From Catenulispora pinisilvae (GTDB taxonomy: Bacteria; Actinomycetota; Actinomycetes; Streptomycetales; Catenulisporaceae), in contig NZ_JAAFZA010000047.1 in the NCBI RefSeq assembly GCF_015356865.1, positions 1-55,802 of the forward strand: a stretch of 55,802 bases of DNA. Direction: 5' to 3'. Positions 41,966 through 49,837 of the stretch are shown in pieces (the first letter of the stretch is position 1; each line of letters opens with the position of its first letter). The translations under genes and the position numbers were made by a program. The notes under the pieces were generated by a model, which saw only the letters and a program-made list of their open reading frames with translations, made no database searches and was not told the DNA's origin.

Positions 41966-41977
41966 CGAACGGTTTCG
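41966..41977. promoter_or_regulatory. Putative operator CGAACGGTTTCG before the CE7 gene
   Basis: It has the same CGAA-N4-TTCG form as the two sites before the GH31 gene, though its centre (CGGT) is not symmetric. It lies 18 bp upstream of the CE7 start codon on the minus strand. Confidence 0.6.
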
Positions 41978-42029
41978 CTGTCATCGTCGCGGTTGTCGTG
42001 GACGTCGCTGTTCTCGCCGCGGGCCGTCG

Positions 42030-42161
42030 CCGGACCACCGCCGGACCACCGCCGGACCACCGCCGGACCACCGCCGGACCACCGCCGGACCACCGCCGGA
42101 CCACCGCCGGACCACCGCCGGACCACCGCCGGACCACCGCCGGACCACCGCCGGACCATTG
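42030..42161. repeat. 11-bp minisatellite, 11 perfect units plus one degenerate
   Basis: CCGGACCACCG is repeated without gap 11 times (42030-42150), then once as CCGGACCATTG. Since 11 is not a multiple of three and the unit contains no stop, every frame on both strands is open across it and gives 11-residue protein repeats; I take it as noncoding. It lies in the 471-bp divergent region between the CE7 and GH31 genes, between the operator near CE7 and the promoter of GH31. The remaining DNA up to 42250 shows no gene. Confidence 0.95.
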
Positions 42162-42252
42162 CCGACCATCGTCGCGACCCCCGTGCACGGCCTTTCGGCA
42201 CGCTTTGGCCACTGTCCGCCCACTTGCCCGCCCACAAAGTTTCCTCCAGGTG

Positions 42253-42305
42253 TTGTTCTGCGCATCGCCCTGCCCCTACGATGACGAACCATCGAAGCGC
42301 TTCGA
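42253..42305 (+). promoter_or_regulatory. Promoter with operator O1 for the GH31 gene
   Basis: TTGTTC (42253-42258) and TACGAT (42277-42282) form a plausible promoter with an 18-bp spacer. The perfect 14-bp palindrome TCGAAGCGCTTCGA (42292-42305) would then sit at the transcription start, a typical place for a LacI-type repressor. Confidence 0.7.
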
Positions 42306-42356
42306 CGATCACCACGAGGGCTGACGGCAAGGAAGCCGTGGTGTCGGCGCTGGACA

Positions 42357-42369
42357 TCGAAGCGCTTCG
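42357..42369. promoter_or_regulatory. Operator O2 for the GH31 gene
   Basis: TCGAAGCGCTTCG repeats the core of O1; the 12-bp part CGAAGCGCTTCG (42358-42369) is perfectly symmetric. Centre-to-centre distance to O1 is 65 bp, about six helical turns, so one tetramer or two dimers could bridge both by a DNA loop. Confidence 0.75.
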
Positions 42370-42418
42370 CTCAGGAGCTCACGAGCGCGAGCCAAGCCCG
42401 AAGACCCAAGGGGGTCCT

Positions 42419-44686
42419 GTGAAGTTCACCGACGGCTACTGGATGATGCGGCCCGGCGTCCAGGCGGCGTATCCCGCCCGGGTGCTGGACGGCGACATCG
42501 GTCCGGACACGCTGGTCGTCCACGCCCCCTGCTACACCTTCCACGGCCGCGACGACCTGCTGCGCGGCCCGGCGCTGACGGTGGCCTTCGGCGCGCCGCT
42601 GCCGGACGTGCTGCGGGTCACCGTGACGCACTTCGCCGGCCAGGACCGCAAGCCGGATTTCGTGCTGGCCGAAGGCGACGGCGCCGCGCCGGTGATCACC
42701 GAGGACGACGCGGCGCTGACCTTCACCTCCGGCGCGCTGACCGCCCGGATCGGCAAGGGCCCGCGCTGGAGCCTGGACTTCCTGGCCGAGGGCCGGCGGC
42801 TGACCGGCAGCGGAACCAAGGCGATGGCCGCGATCGACACCCCCGACGGCGGCCACTACGTCCGCGAACAGCTGGACCTGGCGATCGACGCCTTCGTCTA
42901 CGGCCTCGGCGAGCGCTTCGGCCCGCTGGTGAAGAACGGCCAGTCCGTGGACAGCTGGAACGCCGACGGCGGCACGGCCAGCGAGCAGGCGTACAAGAAC
43001 GTCCCCTTCTTCCTCACCAACGCCGGCTACGGGGTCTTCGTCAACCACCCCGGCCGGGTGTCGTTCGAGCTGGCCTCCGAATCGGTGGCCCGGGCCCAGT
43101 TCAGCGTCGAGGGCCAGCAGTTGGAGTACTTCCTCATATACGGGCCCACACCGCGGGAGATCCTGCGCAAGTACACCGCGCTGACCGGTCGGCCGCCGCG
43201 GGTCCCGGCCTGGTCCTACGGCCTGTGGCTGTCGACGTCGTTCACCACCGACTACGACGAGGAGACCGTCGGCGCCTTCATCGACGAGATGGTGCGGCGC
43301 GATCTGCCGCTGTCGGTGTTCCACTTCGACACGTTCTGGATGCGCGAGTACAACTGGTGTGACTTCGAGTGGGACCGGCGCACGTTCCCGGACCCGCGCG
43401 GGATGCTGGCCCGGCTGAAGGCCCGCGGCCTGCGGATCTGCGTATGGATCAACCCTTACATAGCCCAGCGCTCGCCGTTGTTCGCCGAGGCCAGGGCCGC
43501 CGGGTATCTGCTGAAGCGGGCCAACGGCGACGTCTGGCAGTGGGACCTGTGGCAGCCGGGGCTGGCGGTCGTCGACTTCACGAACCCCGAGGCCCGCCAG
43601 TGGTACGCCGCCAAGCTGGACGCGCTGGTCGAGATGGGCGTCGACTGCTTCAAGTCGGACTTCGGCGAGCGCATCCCCACCGACGTGGTCTACGCCGACG
43701 GCTCCGACCCCGAGCGCGTGCACAACCTCTACGCCTACTACTACAACCAGACCGTTTTCGAGTTGCTGCGCAAGCGGCGCGGCGACGGCGAGGCGCTGGT
43801 GTTCGCCCGGTCGGCCACCGTCGGGTCGCAGCAGTTCCCGGTGCACTGGGGCGGGGACTGCGCCTCGACGTTCGAGGCGATGGCCGAGAGCCTGCGCGGC
43901 GGGCTGTCGCTGGGCCTGTCCGGCTTCGGCTTCTGGAGCCACGACATCGGCGGCTTCGAGGGCACGCCGGATCCGGCGGTGTTCAAGCGCTGGATCGCGT
44001 TCGGCCTGCTGTCCTCGCACAGCCGGCTGCACGGCCACGAGTCCTACCGGGTCCCGTGGCTGTTCGACGAGGAGGCCGTGGACGTCCTGCGGCACTTCAC
44101 CAAGCTCAAGGCCCGGCTGATGCCCTACCTGCTCCAGAGCGCGGAGCAGGCGGTCGGCGACGGTCTGCCGGTGCTGCGGGCGATGGTGTTGGAGTTCCCC
44201 GATGATCCGGCCTGCACACACCTGGAGCGGCAGTACATGCTCGGCGACGACCTGCTGGTCGCTCCGGTGTTCACGGCTGAGGGAGACGTGCGGTACTACG
44301 TGCCGGAGGGCACGTGGACCCACCTGCTGACCGGTCAGAAGGTGGTCGGGCCGCGCTGGGCGGCCGAGCGGCACGGGTTCGACAGCGTCCCGCTGCTGGC
44401 CCGGCCCGGCTCGGTCATCGCGGTCGGCGCGCACGACGGCGGGCCCGAATACGACTACGCCGACGGCGTCACGCTGCACGTGTTCGAACTCCAGGACGGC
44501 GCCGAGGTCTCCACGGCGGTGCCGGCCGCGGACGGTTCGGTGTTGGCGACGTTCACCACGACCAGGACCGGCCGGACGATCCGCGTCACCTGCTCCGGCG
44601 GCGCGCGGAACTGGGGGGTTCAGGTGGCCGGGCTCGACGAGGTGCGGGCCGACGGCGACACCGTGGTGCTGACCCTGGAGGCATGA
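42419..44686 (+). CDS. Alpha-xylosidase (GH31, YicI-like)
   Basis: A 755-residue GH31 enzyme that releases alpha-linked xylose from xyloglucan-type oligosaccharides such as isoprimeverose. The catalytic nucleophile is Asp414 in FKSDFGERIPTD, a segment nearly the same as in E. coli YicI, and the acid/base is Asp480 in HWGGDC. Other family segments: LGERFGPLVKNGQ, PAWSYGLWLSTSFTTDYDEE, VFHFDTFWMREYNWCDFEWD and GFWSHDIGGFEG. No signal peptide. The GTG at 42419 has AAGGGGG just upstream. It leads the importer genes that follow, though a 16-bp tandem repeat and a 145-bp gap separate it from the binding-protein gene. Confidence 0.95.
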   Translation: MKFTDGYWMMRPGVQAAYPARVLDGDIGPDTLVVHAPCYTFHGRDDLLRGPALTVAFGAPLPDVLRVTVTHFAGQDRKPDFVLAEGDGAAPVITEDDAALTFTSGALTARIGKGPRWSLDFLAEGRRLTGSGTKAMAAIDTPDGGHYVREQLDLAIDAFVYGLGERFGPLVKNGQSVDSWNADGGTASEQAYKNVPFFLTNAGYGVFVNHPGRVSFELASESVARAQFSVEGQQLEYFLIYGPTPREILRKYTALTGRPPRVPAWSYGLWLSTSFTTDYDEETVGAFIDEMVRRDLPLSVFHFDTFWMREYNWCDFEWDRRTFPDPRGMLARLKARGLRICVWINPYIAQRSPLFAEARAAGYLLKRANGDVWQWDLWQPGLAVVDFTNPEARQWYAAKLDALVEMGVDCFKSDFGERIPTDVVYADGSDPERVHNLYAYYYNQTVFELLRKRRGDGEALVFARSATVGSQQFPVHWGGDCASTFEAMAESLRGGLSLGLSGFGFWSHDIGGFEGTPDPAVFKRWIAFGLLSSHSRLHGHESYRVPWLFDEEAVDVLRHFTKLKARLMPYLLQSAEQAVGDGLPVLRAMVLEFPDDPACTHLERQYMLGDDLLVAPVFTAEGDVRYYVPEGTWTHLLTGQKVVGPRWAAERHGFDSVPLLARPGSVIAVGAHDGGPEYDYADGVTLHVFELQDGAEVSTAVPAADGSVLATFTTTRTGRTIRVTCSGGARNWGVQVAGLDEVRADGDTVVLTLEA

Positions 44687-44776
44687 GGCTCGACAGGCGT
44701 GGGGCCCGACAGGCGTGGGGCCCGACAGGCGTGAGGCCCGACAAGTGTGAGGTCTGACAGGCGTGAGGTCAGACAG
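44685..44776. repeat. 16-bp tandem repeat starting in the GH31 stop codon
   Basis: Five full units and most of a sixth, of the form GGGGCCCGACAGGCGT (two identical, others with one to four changes). The first unit begins with the last two bases of the TGA. Confidence 0.88.
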
Positions 44777-44790
44777 TCCGCAGGTGCATG

Positions 44791-44822
44791 TACATCCACT
44801 TCGATATACATCCGTTTCGATG
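44791..44822. promoter_or_regulatory. Two 16-bp direct repeats before the importer genes
   Basis: TACATCCACTTCGATA and TACATCCGTTTCGATG are adjacent and match at 13 of 16 positions. They end just before the GGAGGG ribosome site of the binding-protein gene. They could be tandem regulator half-sites or part of a -10 region (GATATA, 44803-44808). Confidence 0.45.
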
Positions 44823-44831
44823 GAGGGTTCC

Positions 44832-46535
44832 ATGGCGAGTTCGAATACCTTCACCTTCACCCGCCGCCAGGTCTTCAAGACCTCCGTGGCCTTCGGCGGG
44901 GCGATAGCCGCCGCGCCGCTGTTGTCCGCCTGCGGTGCCGGCTCGACCGCGTCGAAGAGCAGCGGCGTCGTGGCCAAGGCGGCGGTGCAGGCGGTCCTGC
45001 CGACCTACAAGCCGAGCAACGCGGTGACGGCCGACATCCCCGGGGTCCCCGGGGCGAACGGCGCCGCCAGCGACCCGGCGTTCCTGACGTATCCGGCCAG
45101 CCCGCCGGCGTCGGTGACCGGTGCGGTCGGCTCCGGCGGCAGCTACCAGGCGGTCTCGCCGCTGTGGGGTTCGGTCCCGCCGGCGGGCAACAGCTACTAC
45201 ACGGCCCTGAACCAGGCCCTCGGCGCCACGCTGACCGACAACCCGGCGGACGGCACCACCTACGCCACGATGCTGGCCACCCGCTTCGCCTCCGGCAACA
45301 TCCCGGACTGGCTGGCCGTGCCGGGCTGGAACGTCTCCTCGATCCAGAACTTCGCTGAGGGCGTCGACAAGTTCTTCAAGGACCTGACACCGTACCTGGC
45401 CGGAGACAAGATCCTCGACTACCCGAACCTGGCGGCCATCCCGACCGGCGGCTGGCAGGCCGGGGTGTGGAACGGCAAGCTCTACGGCATCCCGCTGTGG
45501 ACCTCGGCCGCGGCCGTCCAAGGCGCGCTGTTCTACCGCGCGGACATCTTCAAGGCCGCCGGCATCGACCCCTCGACCGTCACCTCCGCCGATCAGCTCA
45601 AGGCGGTCGGCAAGCAGGTCAACGCCCCGTCGAAGGGCCAGTACGCCTTCGAGGACCTGACCAAGTACCTGTACCAGGTCTTCAACATCCCGCAGAACAA
45701 CGGCAACACCGGATGGACCCGGGACAGCACCGGCAAGCTGGTCAACGGCTACGAGGTGCCGGAGTTCCTGGAGCTGCTGAACTTCGAGAACTCCCTGGCC
45801 AAGGGCGGGCTGATCCACCCCGACGCGCTGGCCGGGGACTCCTCGAAGGCCAAGAACCGGTTCTGGGCCGGCAAGACCGTGATCACCGGGGACGGTACCG
45901 GGGCGTGGAACAAGAGCGACGCGCAGAGCGGTGTCGCGGCCAGCCCGAACTACGAGCGCCAGGCGTTCAAGGTCTTCGCCTTCGACGGCGGCAAGGCGAC
46001 GATGCCGCTGTACCCGGGCGCCGGCATGAGCTCCTACCTGAGCAAGAGCCTGTCCGACGCCAAGGTCAAGGAACTGCTGCGGATCGCCGACTACCTCGCC
46101 GCGCCGTTCGGCAGCGCGGAGTACCTGATCGCCCGGTACGGCAAGGTCGGCGTCGACTACACGATGACCGCCGGCGCGCCGATCCTCACCGACGAGGGCA
46201 ACAAGGTGGTCACCGACGTCTTCGACCAGCTGGCGAACTGCCAGGCGGTGACGTTCAACGCCGGCTACAACCAGATGACCAAGGACTACGCGGCCTGGCA
46301 GGCCGACATGGTCCAGCACGCCACCAAGCCGATGTTCTATTCGATGAACGTCAGCGAGCCGGCCCAGACCGCCAAGGCCAGCACGGCGCTGGAGGCGGTG
46401 ATCACCGACGTGCGGATGGGGCGCAAGGGCGTGTCCGACTACCAGTCGGCGCTGAGCACGTGGCAGAACAACGGCGGCAACCAGCTGCGGACTTTCTACG
46501 AAGGCATTGCCAAGCAGTACGGCACGGGTAATTAA
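44832..46535 (+). CDS. LplA-like sugar ABC transporter substrate-binding lipoprotein (Tat type)
   Basis: A 567-residue solute-binding protein of the large LplA/YtcQ type. The signal has a twin-arginine motif, TRRQVFK at residues 10-16, and a lipobox LLSAC giving Cys34, so it is probably exported folded and lipidated. Binding-protein features follow: GSYQAVSPLWGSVPPAGNSY, FASGNIPDWLAVPGW, LYGIPLWTSAAAVQGALFYRADIFKAAGIDPST and GAPILTDEGNKVVTDVF. GGAGGG sits 4 bases before the ATG at 44832; ATG 44820 is the alternative. With the two following permeases it forms an importer, by context for xyloglucan- or xylan-derived oligosaccharides. Confidence 0.9.
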   Translation: MASSNTFTFTRRQVFKTSVAFGGAIAAAPLLSACGAGSTASKSSGVVAKAAVQAVLPTYKPSNAVTADIPGVPGANGAASDPAFLTYPASPPASVTGAVGSGGSYQAVSPLWGSVPPAGNSYYTALNQALGATLTDNPADGTTYATMLATRFASGNIPDWLAVPGWNVSSIQNFAEGVDKFFKDLTPYLAGDKILDYPNLAAIPTGGWQAGVWNGKLYGIPLWTSAAAVQGALFYRADIFKAAGIDPSTVTSADQLKAVGKQVNAPSKGQYAFEDLTKYLYQVFNIPQNNGNTGWTRDSTGKLVNGYEVPEFLELLNFENSLAKGGLIHPDALAGDSSKAKNRFWAGKTVITGDGTGAWNKSDAQSGVAASPNYERQAFKVFAFDGGKATMPLYPGAGMSSYLSKSLSDAKVKELLRIADYLAAPFGSAEYLIARYGKVGVDYTMTAGAPILTDEGNKVVTDVFDQLANCQAVTFNAGYNQMTKDYAAWQADMVQHATKPMFYSMNVSEPAQTAKASTALEAVITDVRMGRKGVSDYQSALSTWQNNGGNQLRTFYEGIAKQYGTGN

Positions 46536-46578
46536 GGTCAGGCGCGTTGAGGCACACGGGAGAGTAGGAGACAGGGCG

Positions 46579-47616
46579 GTGGCTTCGATAACGACCCAGG
46601 AGGCGACGGCAGAACCGGCCCCGCGACGGCGCCGCTTCGGCCGGCCCCGGCGCCAGGGGCCCCCGGCCCCGCCGCGGCCCCGGCTAAGCTTCCGGATCCG
46701 GCTGCGCAGGGACAAGTCCCTGCTGCTGATGACGGTCCCCGCCCTGCTGCTGCTCCTGCTGTTCAACTACCTGCCGATGGCCGGCATCATCGTGGCCTTC
46801 GAGCACTACGACATCTACCAGGGCCTGATCCACAGCAACTTCGTCGGCCTGGACGAGTTCCGCCAGCTGGTCGCCAACCCCGACTTCTGGCACGCCTTCG
46901 AGAACACCCTGGTGATCAGCTTCGTCCAGCTGATCCTGTACTTCCCGGTCCCGATCGCGCTGGCGCTGATGGTGAACACCGTCTTGAGCACGAAGGTCCG
47001 CGGCTTCATCCAGGCCGTGGTGTACCTGCCGCACTTCTTCTCCTACGTCCTGGTGATCACCATCTTCCAGGAGTTCCTGGGCGGCGCGGGGGTACTGAAC
47101 GTCTTCCTGAACAAGCACGGGATCTCGTCGTGGAACATCATGACCGACCCGGGCACGTTCAAGTACCTGGTGACCGCGCAGGCGGTGTGGAAGGAAGCCG
47201 GCTGGGGCCTGATCGTGTTCCTGGCCGCGCTGGCCGCGATCGACCAGTCCCTGTACGAGGCGGCGGCGGTGGACGGCGCGGGACGCTGGCGCCGGATGCG
47301 GCACATCACGATGCCGGGGCTGCGCGGCATCGTGATCCTGATGTTGGTGCTGCGGCTGGGCAACGCGCTCAGCGTCGGCTTCGAACAGATGCTGATCCAG
47401 CGCCAGGCCGTCGGCGCCGGAGCCGCGGACGTCCTGGACACCTACTCCTATATCTACGGGATCGGCGGCGGCTTCGGCTCGTCCACCACGATGGGCGCCG
47501 ACTACAGCTACGGCGCCGCCGCCGGGCTGTTCAAGGCCGTGCTGTCGCTGATCTTGATCCTGGGCGCCAACAGACTCGCGCACGCTTTCGGTGAGGACGG
47601 GTTGTACCGCAAATGA
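46579..47616 (+). CDS. Sugar ABC transporter permease (LplB-like)
   Basis: A 345-residue BPD_transp_1 membrane protein. A basic, Pro-rich cytosolic N-terminus of about 50 residues precedes six membrane segments (LLLMTVPALLLLLLFNYLPM is the first). The EAA loop is SLYEAAAVDGAGRWRRMRHITMPGL. The GTG at 46579 has AGGAG 8 bases upstream; a longer frame upstream lacks support. The stop overlaps the next ATG (ATGA). No ATPase gene follows. Confidence 0.92.
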   Translation: MASITTQEATAEPAPRRRRFGRPRRQGPPAPPRPRLSFRIRLRRDKSLLLMTVPALLLLLLFNYLPMAGIIVAFEHYDIYQGLIHSNFVGLDEFRQLVANPDFWHAFENTLVISFVQLILYFPVPIALALMVNTVLSTKVRGFIQAVVYLPHFFSYVLVITIFQEFLGGAGVLNVFLNKHGISSWNIMTDPGTFKYLVTAQAVWKEAGWGLIVFLAALAAIDQSLYEAAAVDGAGRWRRMRHITMPGLRGIVILMLVLRLGNALSVGFEQMLIQRQAVGAGAADVLDTYSYIYGIGGGFGSSTTMGADYSYGAAAGLFKAVLSLILILGANRLAHAFGEDGLYRK

Positions 47617-48560
47617 GCTCATTGACTCAATCCCCGCGCGCCGCGACCACCGCGCCGCGCAAGCGTGCCAAGGGCCGCCAGGTCTGGGAGGAGAGGCCGA
47701 CCCGGATCGGCCAGTTCAGCAAGGGCACGGTGCTGACCGTGGTCTGCGCGCTGGTCATCGTGCCGGTGTGGGCGGTGGTGCTGACCAGCTTCTCCACCAA
47801 AGGCTCGATCAACTCCGCCGGCGGCCTGGTCCTGATCCCGCACGGGCTGAGCCTGCAGAACTACCAGCTGATCTTCTCCGGCGGGACGGTCTCCCAGGCG
47901 GTGTACGTCAGCTTGTTCGTGACGCTGATCGGCACGGCCCTGTCGATGGTCGTCAGCGTCCTGTGCGCCTACGGCCTGTCCCGGCCCCGCTCGCTCGGCC
48001 AGCGCCCGCTGCTGATGATGCTGATCGTCACCATGTTCTTCAACGGCGGCCTGATCCCCACCTTCCTGGTGGTCAGCGACCTCAAGCTGTACGGCAGCCT
48101 GTGGGCGATGATCCTGCCCTCGGCGGTGAACGTCTTCAACATCCTCATCATCCGCTCGTTCTTCCAGAACACCGCCGCGGAGATGATCGAGGCCGCCCGC
48201 CTGGACGGCGCCAACGAGTGGCGGCTGCTGTGGTCGGTGGTGATCCCCACCTCGCGGCCGGTCCTGGCGGTCATGACGATGTTCTACGCGGTCACCTACT
48301 GGGGCACGTTCTTCAACGCGCTGCTGTACGAACCCGACAGCCGCAAGTGGCCGCTGGCGATGGTCATCTACGAGTACACCTACTCCGGCAACCAGATGCC
48401 GGGGATGGGGACCACCGGGATCGGCGGACTCCAGCAGGCTTCGCAGCTGGGCTTGCAGATGTGCGTGGTGTCGCTGTCGCTGGTGCCGATCGTCGTCCTG
48501 ACGCCGTTCGTGCAGAAGCACTTCGCGAAGGGGATGCTGACCGGGGCGATCAAGGGCTGA
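47613..48560 (+). CDS. Sugar ABC transporter permease (LplC/YtcP-like)
   Basis: A 315-residue BPD_transp_1 membrane protein, partner of the previous permease. The EAA loop is EMIEAARLDGANEWRLLWSVVIPTSRPVLAV and the end is FVQKHFAKGMLTGAIKG, the standard C-terminus of LplC/YtcP-type permeases. Translation is coupled to the preceding gene by a 4-bp overlap. It closes the importer operon; a 15-bp tandem repeat lies between it and the LacI gene. Confidence 0.93.
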   Translation: MSSLTQSPRAATTAPRKRAKGRQVWEERPTRIGQFSKGTVLTVVCALVIVPVWAVVLTSFSTKGSINSAGGLVLIPHGLSLQNYQLIFSGGTVSQAVYVSLFVTLIGTALSMVVSVLCAYGLSRPRSLGQRPLLMMLIVTMFFNGGLIPTFLVVSDLKLYGSLWAMILPSAVNVFNILIIRSFFQNTAAEMIEAARLDGANEWRLLWSVVIPTSRPVLAVMTMFYAVTYWGTFFNALLYEPDSRKWPLAMVIYEYTYSGNQMPGMGTTGIGGLQQASQLGLQMCVVSLSLVPIVVLTPFVQKHFAKGMLTGAIKG

Positions 48561-48595
48561 GCCGCATCTCCGCGCGGGCCCGGACGGCGCGGCCG

Positions 48596-48670
48596 GGCTC
48601 GAAGCGGCTGAACTTGGAGCTGCCGGACTCGAAACTGCTGGACTCGAAGCTGCTGGACTCGAACTGCCCG
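48596..48670. repeat. Five 15-bp tandem units after the permease gene
   Basis: Units such as GACTCGAAACTGCTG, GACTCGAAGCTGCTG and the more diverged GGCTCGAAGCGGCTG follow each other in register. They begin 36 bp after the permease stop and end 43 bp before the LacI gene. Each good unit carries TCGAA, the half-site core of the sites before GH31, which may be chance. Confidence 0.75.
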
Positions 48671-48713
48671 GCTATGGCGCCCTGCTCCGCGACAGCGCGC
48701 CGGACAGTCCACA

Positions 48714-49760
48714 ATGACAGGCATGACCGATCAGAAGGGCCAGGGGCCGAGGATGGCGACACTCGCCGAAGTGGCGAAGCACGCGGGAGTCTCGCCGAGC
48801 ACGGTCTCCTACGTCCTGAGCGGCAAACGCTCGATCTCGGACTCGACGCGGGTGCGGGTGCAGGCCGCGATCGACGCGCTCGGGTACCACCCGAACGCCG
48901 GGGCGCGGGCGCTGGCCAGCAGCAAGTCGCACATCGTGGCGCTGGTCGTGCCGCTGCGCACCGATCTGTACGTGCCGGTGATGATGCAGATCGCGATCGC
49001 GGTCACCACCACTGCCCGGCAGTACGGGCACGACGTGCTGCTGATCACCAACGACGAGGGGCCGGACGGGGTGCGGCGGGTGGCCGGCAGCGGCCTGGCC
49101 GACGGCGTGATCCTGATGGACGTGGAGTTGGAGGACGAGCGGGTCGAGGTGCTGCGCGCCCAGGGCACCCGGGCCTCGCTGATCGGGCTGCCCGCCGACC
49201 CGGCCGGGTTGTCCTGCGTGGATCTGGACTTCGCCGCGGCGGGCGCGACGGCCGCGGACCACCTGGCCGATCTCGGCCACCGCGAGATCGCCTTCATCGG
49301 CCAGAGCGAGGGCGTCTACCGCCGGCACACCGGCTTCGCCGAGCGCACGCTGGCCGGGTTCCAGGAGCGGTGTCGCCAGCGGGGGCTGCGTGCGGTGCAC
49401 CGGCCCTGCGACGCCTCGTTCGAGGGCGCGGCCGGCGTGCTGGCCCGCATCTTCGAGGACCGCCCCGACACCACGGGGCTGGTGGTCCAGAACGAGGCGA
49501 TGATCGCACCGCTGCTGGGGCTGCTGCGGTCTTCGGGCCGGACGGTCCCGGAGGAGGTGTCGATAGTGGCGATCGGGCCGGACGAGCCGGTGGCGTTGCA
49601 GACCTCGCCGCGGTTGACGACGATCCCGGTTCCGGCGCAGGAGCTGGGACGGCAGGCGGTGGAGATGCTGCTGGGGCCGGATGCCGGGATGTCCGGGGTG
49701 ACGCTGCTGCCGCCCACGTTGGCGGTGCGGGAGAGTACGGCTCCGGCGCCAGGGGTCTGA
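48714..49760 (+). CDS. LacI-family regulator of the xyloside gene cluster
   Basis: A 348-residue repressor. The helix-turn-helix is ATLAEVAKHAGVSPSTVSYVLSGKRSIS (about residues 15-42), the hinge is HPNAGARALASSKS, then a periplasmic-binding-like domain ending in RESTAP. It belongs to a different branch than the two arabinose-type LacI proteins. Starts at 48714, 48723 and 48753 are all possible; the last gives the usual LacI N-terminus and has GGGGCCGAGG before it. It lies downstream of the importer and is the best candidate to bind the CGAA-N4-TTCG sites. The effector is probably a xylose-containing sugar, by context only. Confidence 0.88.
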   Translation: MTGMTDQKGQGPRMATLAEVAKHAGVSPSTVSYVLSGKRSISDSTRVRVQAAIDALGYHPNAGARALASSKSHIVALVVPLRTDLYVPVMMQIAIAVTTTARQYGHDVLLITNDEGPDGVRRVAGSGLADGVILMDVELEDERVEVLRAQGTRASLIGLPADPAGLSCVDLDFAAAGATAADHLADLGHREIAFIGQSEGVYRRHTGFAERTLAGFQERCRQRGLRAVHRPCDASFEGAAGVLARIFEDRPDTTGLVVQNEAMIAPLLGLLRSSGRTVPEEVSIVAIGPDEPVALQTSPRLTTIPVPAQELGRQAVEMLLGPDAGMSGVTLLPPTLAVRESTAPAPGV

Positions 49761-49782
49761 TACGGCGTCGGATCGCGGAGGC

Positions 49783-49837
49783 TTATCGCGTCAGATCACG
49801 GCGTCGAATTATCGCGTCACATCACCGCGTCACATCA
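49783..49837. repeat. 13-14 bp imperfect tandem repeat after the LacI gene
   Basis: Segments of the form ATCGCGTCA / ATCACCGCGTCAC repeat about four times and run into the stop codon of the convergent phosphotransferase gene. Confidence 0.6.

Noticed and set aside
42030..42161. CRISPR array
   Set aside because: The units are 11 bp and directly adjacent, with no spacers and no cas genes nearby.
41981..42292. Proteins made of 11-residue repeats encoded by the minisatellite in all frames
   Set aside because: An 11-bp unit without stop codons keeps every frame open on both strands, so open frames here are no evidence of coding.
42371..44977. An 868-codon open frame opposite the alpha-xylosidase
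   Set aside because: Composition is Val/Gly/Gln/His-rich without any fold signal; the plus-strand GH31 catalytic motifs are unambiguous.
44769..46766. A 665-codon minus-strand frame over the LplA-like gene
   Set aside because: Shadow of the plus-strand gene, which has a Tat lipoprotein signal and binding-protein motifs.
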